Source: an uncultured Oscillospiraceae bacterium
GTDB taxonomy: Bacteria; Bacillota; Clostridia; Oscillospirales; Oscillospiraceae
DNA length: 9,346 nt
Direction of reading: 5' to 3'
Assembly: GCA_934574095.1 (NCBI GenBank)
Contig: CAKTMW010000056.1
Span: 1-9,346 of the forward strand
Position 1 is the stretch's first letter; each line of letters opens with the position of its first letter. Below the pieces are notes generated by a model that made no database searches, was not told where the DNA came from, and saw only the letters and a program-made list of their open reading frames with translations. The position numbers were made by a program, and so were the translations under genes. This document shows, piece after piece, positions 1 to 5,173 of this stretch.

Positions 1-815
1 ATGATGGGCATGACGATGCCGGTGGCGTTGGCCTTGCCCAGCGCGTCCTCATCCAGGAAGCCCAGCTCCTTCAGCAGTACGCCGAAGATCAGGCACCACA
101 CCAGCTTGTTCACCGCGTCGTGGAACAGGCTGGACACCCAGGTGGACAGCAGCGCCACCAGAATGACCTTGGCGATGATGGTGTTGGGGGTGTTGTACTT
201 GGCGGGCAGGGCGGGGATCAGCTTCTTGCGGGCGGCAGTCTGGGCGGCGTTCACGGGGGCCAGCGTTACGCTGCCCGCGTCAATGTCCCGCTTCAGGCGC
301 TTGGCCTCGCTCTTCAGGCACAGGGAGGCCACCGGGTAGCCCACGAAGCCCTGGGCGCACATCACCAGCGTGGCGAACACGGCCAGCTCGGGGCGGTTGG
401 CGTTGTTGGCCATCTCGGTCATTTGCAGGGTAGCCACCACGCCGCCGGACAGGATGGGCGCGCCCACCAGTGCGAAGCCGCGGTCAACGATCAGCTGACC
501 AAGGAAGTACACCGCCACGGAAATGGCGACGCAGGCCAGCGCGGAAATGATGACCGTGCGCCACTGGGCGCCGAAGTCACGCAGCTTGATGGTGGTGCCC
601 AGGTGCACCAGCAGCATGGTCACCAGCAGTCCGGCCATACTCAGCAGCGTGGAATCCGCAAACAGCGTCTGGGGGAAGATGTTGGTCCAGAAGCCTGCCA
701 GAAAGACCACAGAGGCCACCAGCAGCATGGAAACGATTGCTTTTGTTTTGGCGGAGATCATGTCTCCGGCGGCGAACACCACGAAGATGACAGCCGCAGA
801 AAGGATTGCAGTCAT
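1..815 (-). CDS. Multipass membrane transporter, N-terminal part (runs off left edge)
   Basis: The frame is open from ATG at 815 to the window edge, giving 271 complete codons with no stop; the C-terminus is missing. The start is fixed by AAGGAG about 8 bases upstream. The protein is strongly hydrophobic, with likely membrane segments near residues 2-18, 25-43, 55-76, 87-109, 114-131, 143-166, 212-230 and 238-252. A glycine-rich stretch (GAPILSGGVVATLQM, about 118-132) between helices, followed by a charged cytoplasmic loop (about 167-210), recalls secondary carriers such as the glutamate:Na+ (GltS) or ketodeoxygluconate permease families, but I do not recognise the exact family and the substrate is unknown. 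It is divergent from a nitrilase, which suggests that it moves a nitrile-derived acid or a related compound; that is inference. Expression probably depends on read-through of the leader hairpin at 865-895. Confidence 0.75.
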   Translation of the reverse strand, partial: MTAILSAAVIFVVFAAGDMISAKTKAIVSMLLVASVVFLAGFWTNIFPQTLFADSTLLSMAGLLVTMLLVHLGTTIKLRDFGAQWRTVIISALACVAISVAVYFLGQLIVDRGFALVGAPILSGGVVATLQMTEMANNANRPELAVFATLVMCAQGFVGYPVASLCLKSEAKRLKRDIDAGSVTLAPVNAAQTAARKKLIPALPAKYNTPNTIIAKVILVALLSTWVSSLFHDAVNKLVWCLIFGVLLKELGFLDEDALGKANATGIVMPI

Positions 816-864
816 AATTTTTCTCCTTCTCAAAATGTACAAAGTGTGGATGGGACAAAATGAA

Positions 865-895
865 AAGCGGCTCCGTCTGAAGGACGAAGCCGCTT
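865..895 (-). terminator. Terminator-like hairpin between small ORF and transporter (possible attenuator)
   Basis: Arms 865-877 and 883-895 form a 13-bp stem with a 5-base loop. The only non-Watson-Crick position (873/887) is a G.U wobble in RNA made from the minus strand but a C/A mismatch in plus-strand RNA, so the structure belongs to the minus transcript. It is followed there by TTTTCATTTTGT, a T-tract typical of intrinsic terminators. It lies 27 bases after the small ORF's stop and 50 bases before the transporter ATG, with no convincing promoter in between, so transporter mRNA would have to read through it. Confidence 0.7.
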
Positions 896-922
896 GACGC
901 CAATGAAAAATGGGTCTTACGC

Positions 923-1069
923 TTATGTCGATTCAGCCGGTTTACGGTATCGGGAGCAAAAATAGGCATACCAATAAAAGCCCGCAAAGTAGCGAGCCAT
1001 CTCGGCAAAATAGGAGACCGTATGCAGGCTGTGGAGCTTGGTGGTGTTGTGCATCATCTGACGTGCCAT
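923..1069 (-). CDS. Aromatic-rich 48-residue small ORF, candidate leader peptide
   Basis: ATG at 1069 is preceded by AAAGGAG with 6-base spacing, one of the best RBSs in the window, and the ORF ends with TAA at 923-925. It begins MARQMMHNTTKLHSLHTVSY. Residues 20-41 hold 11 aromatics out of 22 (Tyr 20, 27, 32, 34, 36, 41; Phe 21, 28, 31, 37; Trp 33), including FYWYAYF at 31-37. It is the first ORF after a strong promoter and is followed by a terminator-like hairpin and then a transporter gene, the order expected of a leader peptide sensing aromatic aminoacyl-tRNA by ribosome stalling. The alternative is a stable small membrane or amphipathic protein that happens to have its own terminator. 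I know of no named family for it. Confidence 0.6.
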   Translation of the reverse strand: MARQMMHNTTKLHSLHTVSYFAEMARYFAGFYWYAYFCSRYRKPAEST

Positions 1070-1121
1070 GGTGGTCTCCTTTCCGCCGGGAACGCTCCGG
1101 CTGTTGTTTTTGTTGGCACTG

Positions 1122-1150
1122 ATTTTAGAACTTTGCACCGCGAAAGTCAA
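1122..1150 (-). promoter_or_regulatory. Sigma-A-type promoter for small ORF and transporter
   Basis: On the minus strand TTGACT (1150-1145) and TAAAAT (1127-1122) are separated by exactly 17 bases. Transcription would begin near 1115, giving about 45 bases before the small ORF and about 300 bases before the transporter start. A small GC hairpin (gccgg/ccggc, 1085-1101) lies at the start of the transcript. Confidence 0.7.
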
Positions 1151-1265
1151 CAGCCAAATTATGGATATTTTGGCGGGTACTACCTATAAACTTTGTGGGA
1201 TTTTCACGAAAACGAACGAAATCTTAACGCGGCCACGCTGTTTGCTAATGGAAGCCATTGTGGAA

Positions 1266-1297
1266 TTTTCTGGAAACCGCCGAAACTCTCCGGAAAA
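1266..1297. promoter_or_regulatory. Inverted repeat upstream of nitrilase promoter, possible operator
   Basis: TTTTCTGGA (1266-1274) and TCCGGAAAA (1289-1297) form a 9-base inverted repeat with one mismatch, centred about 20 bases upstream of the nitrilase -35 box. A second small palindrome, AATGG-AAG-CCATT, is at 1247-1259. Both lie between the two divergent promoters, where a shared regulator could bind. No regulator gene is adjacent, and the arms are short enough that chance is possible. Confidence 0.3.
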
Positions 1298-1302
1298 GAC
1301 GA

Positions 1303-1331
1303 TTTACAAACGCCGTTGTTTCTGGTAGGAT
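1303..1331 (+). promoter_or_regulatory. Sigma-A-type promoter for nitrilase
   Basis: TTTACA (1303-1308) and TAGGAT (1326-1331) are 17 bases apart. The predicted start site near 1338 leaves a short leader with AGGAGG at 1351-1356, 8 bases before the ATG. This promoter is divergent from the one at 1122-1150; about 150 bases lie between the two -35 boxes. Confidence 0.6.
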
Positions 1332-1364
1332 AAGCTCACCTGAAAAAACGAGGAGGGCATCCCT

Positions 1365-2294
1365 ATGAAAGACCTGCAAAAGAAGCTGCGCGTAGCGCTG
1401 GTACAGGCCACCCCGGTGATGTTCGACAAGGACGCCACCATTGACAAGGTGTGCGCTCAGATCCGCGAGGCCGGACAGAACGGCGCGGAGCTGATCGTGT
1501 TCCCCGAATCCCTGATCCCCTGCTATCCCTACGGCCTGACCTACGGCTTTACCGTGGGCAGCCGCACCGAGGAGTGCCGGGACGACTGGAAAATCTACTA
1601 TGACAACGCCGTTCTCTGCCCCAGCGAGGACACCGGCCGTATCGGCGCGGCGGCCAAAGAGGCGGGCGCTTACGTCTCCATCGGCTACACGGAGCGGGGC
1701 CGCAATAACGGGACGCTGTACTGCGCCAACATGATCTTCGGGCCCGACGGCAAGCTGCTGTGCAACCACCGGAAGCTGAAGCCTACCGGCGCGGAGCGTA
1801 TCGTCTGGGGCGATGCCGACAGGGACTACTTTCCCACGGTGGACTCCCCCTGGGGCACCATGGGCGCCCTGATCTGCTGGGAGAATTATATGCCACTGGC
1901 CCGTGTGGCGCTGTATCAGAAGGGCGTCAGCCTGTATCTGTGCCCCAATACCAACAATAATCCGGAGTGGCACGACACCATCAAGCACATCGCCATCGAG
2001 GGCAAGTGCTTCGTGTTCCATGTGAACCAGTATTTCACCAGGGATATGTACCCCACCAACTACCACGGCCCCGCCGCCGACGAGATCGCCCGCCTGCCCA
2101 AAGCGCCCTGCAACGGCGGCAGCGCTATTATCGACCCCTACGGCCACTATGTCACCGAGCCGGTGTGGGACTGCGAGACCATCATCTATGCCGATATTGA
2201 CCCCGACGAGGCCGCCAGAGCCCGCATGGAGTTCGACCCCTGCGGCCACTATTCCCGTCCCGATGTGACGGAGCTGATCGTTCACGAGAAATAA
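1365..2294 (+). CDS. Nitrilase (carbon-nitrogen hydrolase, true nitrilase branch)
   Basis: A 309-residue cytoplasmic enzyme expected to hydrolyse an organic nitrile to the carboxylic acid and ammonia. The catalytic Glu-Lys-Cys triad is visible: Glu48 in FPES, Lys137 in HRKLKPTGAERIVWGD, and Cys171 in LICWENYMPL. The Lys and Cys motifs are the forms characteristic of branch 1 nitrilases and cyanide hydratases, not of amidases or ureidopropionases, and the C-terminal GHYSRPDV (294-301) is also typical of that branch. Length is slightly short for the branch (about 310-370), with little C-terminal tail. The start is supported by AGGAGG 8 bases upstream and its own promoter. It is divergent from a membrane transporter and is followed 62 bases later by an RNA methyltransferase, probably by read-through. 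Substrate (arylaceto-, aliphatic or indole-type nitrile) cannot be told from sequence. Confidence 0.88.
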   Translation: MKDLQKKLRVALVQATPVMFDKDATIDKVCAQIREAGQNGAELIVFPESLIPCYPYGLTYGFTVGSRTEECRDDWKIYYDNAVLCPSEDTGRIGAAAKEAGAYVSIGYTERGRNNGTLYCANMIFGPDGKLLCNHRKLKPTGAERIVWGDADRDYFPTVDSPWGTMGALICWENYMPLARVALYQKGVSLYLCPNTNNNPEWHDTIKHIAIEGKCFVFHVNQYFTRDMYPTNYHGPAADEIARLPKAPCNGGSAIIDPYGHYVTEPVWDCETIIYADIDPDEAARARMEFDPCGHYSRPDVTELIVHEK

Positions 2295-2300
2295 AAATTC

Positions 2301-2333
2301 CGTAGGGGCCGACGACTCTGTCGGCCCGCTGCG
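2301..2333. repeat. Intergenic GC palindrome, copy 1 of an interspersed repeat
   Basis: GGGCCGAC (2306-2313) and GTCGGCCC (2320-2327) form a perfect 8-bp stem around GACTCT, preceded by CGTAG. A related element with the same GACGACTCTG core is at 7721-7748. The form resembles REP-like GTAGGGG...CCC palindromes that I recall from Oscillospiraceae genomes. There is no T-tract, so it is unlikely to be a strong terminator for the nitrilase. Confidence 0.5.
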
Positions 2334-2356
2334 GAAGAGAGTAAGAGGATGCTGCT

Positions 2357-3181
2357 ATGGACCTGCGGGAGATCACGGATTTTAATGCCCCGGAGCTGGA
2401 CGTCTACGCCCGGCTGACGGAAAATCAACTGGTAAACCGGGCTGACCCGGCCAACGCCCTGTTCATCGCCGAGAGCCCGCTGGTGATCGGCCGGGCGCTG
2501 GACGCGGGCTGTGTGCCGGTGTCCTTCCTGATGGAGCGCAAGCACGTGGAGGGCAAGGCATCGGAGCTGCTGGCCCGGTGTCCGGCGGATATCCCGGTGT
2601 ACGCCGCGCCCCTGGAGGTGCTGGAGCAGCTGACGGGCTTCAAGCTGACACGGGGTATGCTGTGCGCCATGCGCCGCCCCAAGCTGCCCACGGTGGAGCA
2701 GGTCTGCGCCGGAGCGCGGCGGGTGGCGGTGCTGGAAAACGTCATGAACCCCACCAACATCGGGGCCATATTCCGCAGCGCCGCCGCGCTGAACATGGAC
2801 GCCGTGCTGCTGAGCACCCAGGGCAGCGACCCCCTGTACCGCCGGGCCGTCCGGGTCAGCATGGGTACGGTGTTTCAGGTTCCGTGGACGTACTTTCCGG
2901 AGGACGCCCCCTGGCCGGAGGGCGGTATGGCGCTGCTGCGGCAGCTGGGCTTCCAAACTGCCGCCATGGCGCTGCGGGACGATTCCCTGCCCATTGACGA
3001 TCCCCGCCTGCTGGCAGAGGACAAGCTGGCTGTGGTGCTGGGCACGGAGGGGGACGGCCTTGCCGCCGCCACCATCGCCCACTGCGACTATACGGTGCGC
3101 ATCCCCATGGCCCATGGGGTGGACAGCCTGAACGTGGCCGCCGCCAGCGCCGTGGCCTTCTACCAGCTGGGGAAAAAGTAA
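2357..3181 (+). CDS. SpoU/TrmH-family RNA 2'-O-methyltransferase
   Basis: A 274-residue SPOUT methyltransferase that would transfer methyl from SAM to a ribose 2'-OH in rRNA or tRNA. The three SpoU motifs are in order: motif 1 ENVMNPTNIGAIFRSA (127-142, conserved Asn and Arg140), motif 2 LAVVLGTEGDGL (224-235), and motif 3 IPMAHGVDSLNVAAA (249-263), which forms the SAM-binding trefoil knot. Residues 1-110 form the N-terminal substrate-binding region seen in TsnR/RlmB-like members. AGAGGA lies 7 bases before the ATG, a moderate RBS. No promoter is visible in the 62-base gap after the nitrilase, so co-transcription is likely, although the functions look unrelated. A strong terminator follows. 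The exact RNA target is not determinable. Confidence 0.88.
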   Translation: MDLREITDFNAPELDVYARLTENQLVNRADPANALFIAESPLVIGRALDAGCVPVSFLMERKHVEGKASELLARCPADIPVYAAPLEVLEQLTGFKLTRGMLCAMRRPKLPTVEQVCAGARRVAVLENVMNPTNIGAIFRSAAALNMDAVLLSTQGSDPLYRRAVRVSMGTVFQVPWTYFPEDAPWPEGGMALLRQLGFQTAAMALRDDSLPIDDPRLLAEDKLAVVLGTEGDGLAAATIAHCDYTVRIPMAHGVDSLNVAAASAVAFYQLGKK

Positions 3182-3191
3182 AAACGAACCC

Positions 3192-3240
3192 AAACCGGAG
3201 GACCGTTGCCTGAAAAAGGGCAACGGTCCTCCGGTTTTTT
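3192..3240 (+). terminator. Intrinsic terminator after the RNA methyltransferase gene
   Basis: Perfect 19-bp stem (3192-3210 with 3219-3237), 8-base loop, ending in a T6 run at 3235-3240. It closes the nitrilase-methyltransferase unit. Confidence 0.92.
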
Positions 3241-3263
3241 GACATAGATAGGGAGGTGAGGAT

Positions 3264-3425
3264 ATGGAGCCTTACGAGGGCGTTGACGCCCAGTGCAGTC
3301 AGTGCGGCGGCGAGATATACACGGGCGAGGCGTACTACCACGTCAACGGCCAGGCCGTCTGCCGGGATTGCCTGGCGAATTTTGCGGCGCGCTTTTTCGC
3401 GCCGTATCTGGTGAAAGGAGGATGA
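3264..3425 (+). CDS. Small zinc-ribbon protein (53 residues)
   Basis: ATG at 3264 follows GGGAGGTGAG closely, a strong RBS; the stop is TGA at 3423-3425. Four cysteines in two CxxC pairs (Cys11/Cys14 in CSQC, Cys33/Cys36 in CRDC), separated by 18 residues containing GEAYYHV, should bind one zinc ion in a treble-clef or LIM-like knuckle. The tail (FAARFFAPYL) is hydrophobic and aromatic but too short to be a clear membrane anchor. Its stop overlaps the RBS of the next gene (AAAGGAGG at 3414-3421), so the two are probably translationally coupled. Similar small CxxC proteins occur in phage-like regions of Clostridia as I recall, but nothing here proves phage origin. I see no promoter between the upstream terminator and the gene. 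Function unknown. Confidence 0.75.
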   Translation: MEPYEGVDAQCSQCGGEIYTGEAYYHVNGQAVCRDCLANFAARFFAPYLVKGG

Positions 3426-3429
3426 ACCG

Positions 3430-3681
3430 ATGGCAAGGACCACGGCGTGGGAGTCCCACATGCGCCGTGCGGCAGAGCAGCTGAGCCGGGCCTGCGAGGA
3501 GGCGGCGGCCCGCATGAGCGGCGGCGAGACCGCCGTCAAGGAGATCAAGGAACTGTCCGCCGCCATGAAGGAGCTGACGGCGCTGTACGCCGCCCGGAAG
3601 AAGGCCGACACGCCGCAGGTGGAAAAAAGCAGCACGATCCGCGTCCGTTTTGACCGCAGCGGCAAAACCTGGCGGCAGTAG
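3430..3681 (+). CDS. Small helical protein (83 residues), function unknown
   Basis: ATG at 3430, 4 bases after the preceding stop, with AAAGGAGG 8 bases upstream. Residues 5-58 are rich in Ala, Glu, Lys and Leu and read as one or two amphipathic helices, possibly a short coiled coil (EIKELSAAMKELTALYAARK, about 38-57). The C-terminus STIRVRF (68-74) looks like a short beta strand followed by a basic tail. The pattern of a KEL-rich helix followed by a VRF strand is familiar from small uncharacterised proteins near packaging genes of clostridial phages, but no terminase or other phage gene is present here, so this stays a weak inference. It is coupled to the zinc-ribbon gene and closed by its own terminator. 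Confidence 0.7.
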   Translation: MARTTAWESHMRRAAEQLSRACEEAAARMSGGETAVKEIKELSAAMKELTALYAARKKADTPQVEKSSTIRVRFDRSGKTWRQ

Positions 3682-3690
3682 CATACAAAC

Positions 3691-3730
3691 AGGAAACCGG
3701 GACGGCGTATACCGTCCCGGTTTCCTATTT
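3691..3730 (+). terminator. Intrinsic terminator after the two small genes
   Basis: Perfect 15-bp stem (3691-3705 with 3712-3726), 6-base loop, followed by ATTTT. The T-tract is interrupted by CC inside the 3' arm, but stem strength supports termination. Confidence 0.8.
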
Positions 3731-3762
3731 TGACAAGCGGCCGTCTCGTTTCAGTAGCATGC

Positions 3763-3811
3763 ATAGCCTATATCGGCAAGCTTTTTCGGCTATCCTAAGA
3801 AAAAATAGCCG
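3763..3811 (+). promoter_or_regulatory. Three alternating ATAGCC half-sites before the XRE gene
   Basis: ATAGCC (3763-3768), GGCTAT (3788-3793) and ATAGCCG (3805-3811) alternate in orientation. The last two form a 7-bp inverted repeat (3787-3793 with 3805-3811) that abuts the regulator's RBS (GGGAGA, 3811-3816); the first two form a competing 6-bp pair. This could be an autoregulatory operator for the XRE protein or a pair of exclusive hairpins controlling its RBS. A TTGACA at 3730-3735 has a plausible -10 (TAGCAT, 3755-3760) only at an overlong 19-base spacing. Confidence 0.35.
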
Positions 3812-3822
3812 GGAGAATGTGT

Positions 3823-4065
3823 ATGGACACCATCAGTGCAGTGAAAAACCGTATCTTGCAGCTGTGCGGCGAGCGGAATATCAGCGTCAACAAGCTGGCG
3901 TCGATCAGTGCGCTGCCGCCCTCCAGCGTAAAGAATATTCTGTACGGGAAAAGTCAGAACCCTAAACTGCTGACCATCAAGCTGCTGTGCGATGGGTTGG
4001 GCATTACATTGGGTGAGTTTTTCTCCACCCCGGAGTTCGACGCGCTGGAACAGGAGATACAATAA
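3823..4065 (+). CDS. Small XRE/Cro-type helix-turn-helix regulator
   Basis: An 80-residue protein consisting almost entirely of one DNA-binding domain. Residues 21-45 (SVNKLASISALPPSSVKNIL then YGKSQ) give the two HTH helices, followed by NPKLLTIKLLCDGLGITLGEFF (47-68), the usual remaining helices of lambda-repressor-like folds in Firmicutes. An ATG at 3817 directly touches GGGAGA and has no spacer, whereas the ATG at 3823 has 6 bases, so 3823 is the better start. It has no sensor or oligomerisation domain. It is monocistronic, bounded by terminators on both sides. Its targets are unknown; the inverted repeats just upstream suggest autoregulation. Confidence 0.85.
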   Translation: MDTISAVKNRILQLCGERNISVNKLASISALPPSSVKNILYGKSQNPKLLTIKLLCDGLGITLGEFFSTPEFDALEQEIQ

Positions 4066-4075
4066 CAAAGATAAC

Positions 4076-4105
4076 GAAGGGAGACGGCGTTTGCCGTCTC
4101 CCTTC
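4076..4105. terminator. Bidirectional terminator between convergent genes
   Basis: Perfect 13-bp stem (4076-4088 with 4093-4105) with a 4-base GTTT loop, lying between the XRE gene (plus) and the DUF11 gene (minus). T-rich sequence follows on both strands, better on the minus strand (GTTATCTTTGTTATTG). Confidence 0.8.
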
Positions 4106-4111
4106 ACTTTA

Positions 4112-4966
4112 TCACAGCGCGCCGGAGATCACCAGCTCCGAGGTGCCGGGGTCCACCGTAAACACGCCGGTGGCGGCGTCCTGGGTGAAGGTGGCGGCGG
4201 GCACTGTCAGTGCTCCCACCACAGTGGCGAAGGCGCCGGTGGCCGCGTCGTAGGTGTAGTGGACACCCTCCGTCCACACCGCGCCGTTGAACCGCACCGT
4301 CAGGTCCCTCAGAATGGGGTCGAAGGTGTCGGTGATGACCAGCTCATCCCCCGCGTCGGCGGCGGTGTTGCCCTGGTTTTGCAGCGTCAGCGTATAGGCC
4401 AGCGTTCCGTTCTCCGCCACTGTGGCGGGGCACAGGCTCTTGCTGATGGACAGCCGGGGCGCGGTGGAGGCGTTGATGGTCTCCGTGGCGGTGACAGGCG
4501 CGGCCAGTCCGCCGCCGGTGATGGTGGCGGTATTGGTGATGCTGTCCTCCGCCCCCAGGGGCGCGTACTCGTTGACGGCGGCGGAGTAGATCAGCATGGC
4601 GCTGCCGCCTGCCGGAACGGTGATGCCGGTGATGGTCAGCGGCACGTCGGCGGCCACGGTGGGCGTGGCCTGCAAAACGCCGTTGACGTAGTACAGCAGC
4701 GACCCCGCCGCGTAGGTCAGGGGGTACAGCGTATTGCCGCCGAAGGTATAGCTGCCCAGCGTGTCGGTGACGGTCAGGCCCGTCAGCGCCGCCGTGCTGG
4801 AATTCACCAGCGACAGGGCGAAGGTCTTGACGCCTCCGGCGGTGTAGGTTTCGTCGGCAGCGGTCTTGGTGGCGGTCAGCACCTCCAGCAATTCGCCCAC
4901 CGCGATGTTGGAAAGGGTGGTGATGCCGTTATAGGACAGTGCCGCCTGGTTGGTAATGGTTGCCAT
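4112..4966 (-). CDS. Two-repeat DUF11-type protein without signal peptide
   Basis: A 284-residue, Thr/Ala/Gly-rich beta protein. Two DUF11-like repeats are visible: about 28-150 (TATKTAADETYTAGG... TGLTVTDTLGSYTFG... ITNTATITG) and about 170-284 (LSISKSLCPATVAENGTLAY... ELVITDTFDP). The TxTKT/SISKS start, the VTDTL/ITDTF strand and the ITVPAGG strand are hallmark positions of this Ig-like fold. The protein starts MATITNQAALSYNG with AGGAGG 6 bases before the ATG, so the N-terminus is not mis-called, yet there is no signal peptide, no sortase motif and no membrane segment. Most DUF11 proteins are secreted or wall-bound; this one must stay inside, be released by lysis (for example on a spore), or use another route. 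It has only one cysteine (179). Closely similar stand-alone proteins seem to recur in Clostridia without an assigned role. Confidence 0.8.
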   Translation of the reverse strand: MATITNQAALSYNGITTLSNIAVGELLEVLTATKTAADETYTAGGVKTFALSLVNSSTAALTGLTVTDTLGSYTFGGNTLYPLTYAAGSLLYYVNGVLQATPTVAADVPLTITGITVPAGGSAMLIYSAAVNEYAPLGAEDSITNTATITGGGLAAPVTATETINASTAPRLSISKSLCPATVAENGTLAYTLTLQNQGNTAADAGDELVITDTFDPILRDLTVRFNGAVWTEGVHYTYDAATGAFATVVGALTVPAATFTQDAATGVFTVDPGTSELVISGAL

Positions 4967-5133
4967 GGCAAACCTCCTGAAGAAAGCAGATTACGCCGCG
5001 GCGGCTGAAAACAGCACACCGCCCGCGTTCCATTCTATGTGGAGACCGCGGACGGTGTGTTGCCGGTTTGCTGCCAGGCCTGAGAATCTTCCGGGCGGTC
5101 CAGCCTTTTCCGTGCGTCCGCCGCGGCAAAGAG
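4967..5133 (-). other. Palindrome-rich leader of the DUF11 gene, candidate structured RNA
   Basis: A 167-base GC-rich stretch without a convincing sigma-A promoter, between the upstream gene's terminator and the DUF11 start. On the minus-strand RNA, 5118-5127 can pair perfectly with 4995-5004 (10 bp), enclosing a 13-bp hairpin of 5047-5059 with 5015-5027 whose one imperfect position is a G.U wobble only in this strand. CTG-TTTT-CAG (5005-5014) follows the hairpin. A weaker 7-bp alternative pairs 5115-5121 with 5048-5054 and would exclude both. It matches no riboswitch class that I know. On the minus strand the inner loop also carries CATAGAAT (5039-5032), with ACACA 16 bases upstream of it, which loosely resembles a sporulation sigma-K/E promoter; if that were used the hairpin would not be transcribed whole. 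Confidence 0.4.
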
Positions 5134-5160
5134 AAAAGCAGCGGCGGTGCCGCTGCTTTT
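5134..5160 (-). terminator. Intrinsic terminator after the BIG2 membrane protein
   Basis: Perfect 12-bp stem (5134-5145 with 5149-5160) with a 3-base loop. On the minus strand the 3' arm ends GCTTTT and is followed by CTCTTTG. It separates the BIG2 gene from the DUF11 gene downstream. Confidence 0.85.
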
Positions 5161-5173
5161 CAAATAGATTTTG

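Noticed and set aside
865..895. Hairpin as a plus-strand terminator
   Set aside because: No T-tract follows on the plus strand, no plus-strand gene ends there, and one stem position pairs only as minus-strand RNA.
1245..2285. 346-residue minus-strand ORF
   Set aside because: Antisense to the nitrilase, which has intact catalytic motifs, an RBS and a promoter. The antisense translation is Val/Gly/His-rich with no recognisable motifs, as expected of a GC-rich shadow frame.
3239..3244. TTGACA at the end of the first terminator as a promoter for the zinc-ribbon gene
   Set aside because: The matching -10 at 17 bases would fall on the gene's own start codon (ATATGG at 3262-3267), leaving no leader and losing the strong RBS.
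2856..3764. 302-residue minus-strand ORF
   Set aside because: Runs across two strong terminators and two plus-strand genes with good RBSs, and shows no coherent domain.
3992..5008. 338-residue plus-strand ORF
   Set aside because: Overlaps the XRE gene end, a terminator and the whole DUF11 gene; composition is Gly/Arg/Gln/His-rich with no family features and no RBS.
5077..5088. TCTCAGG-like sequence (minus strand) resembling part of a glycine riboswitch
   Set aside because: Only a short match; the required GGAGAG and ACCGAAGG elements in the right order are absent, and the neighbouring gene is not a glycine gene.
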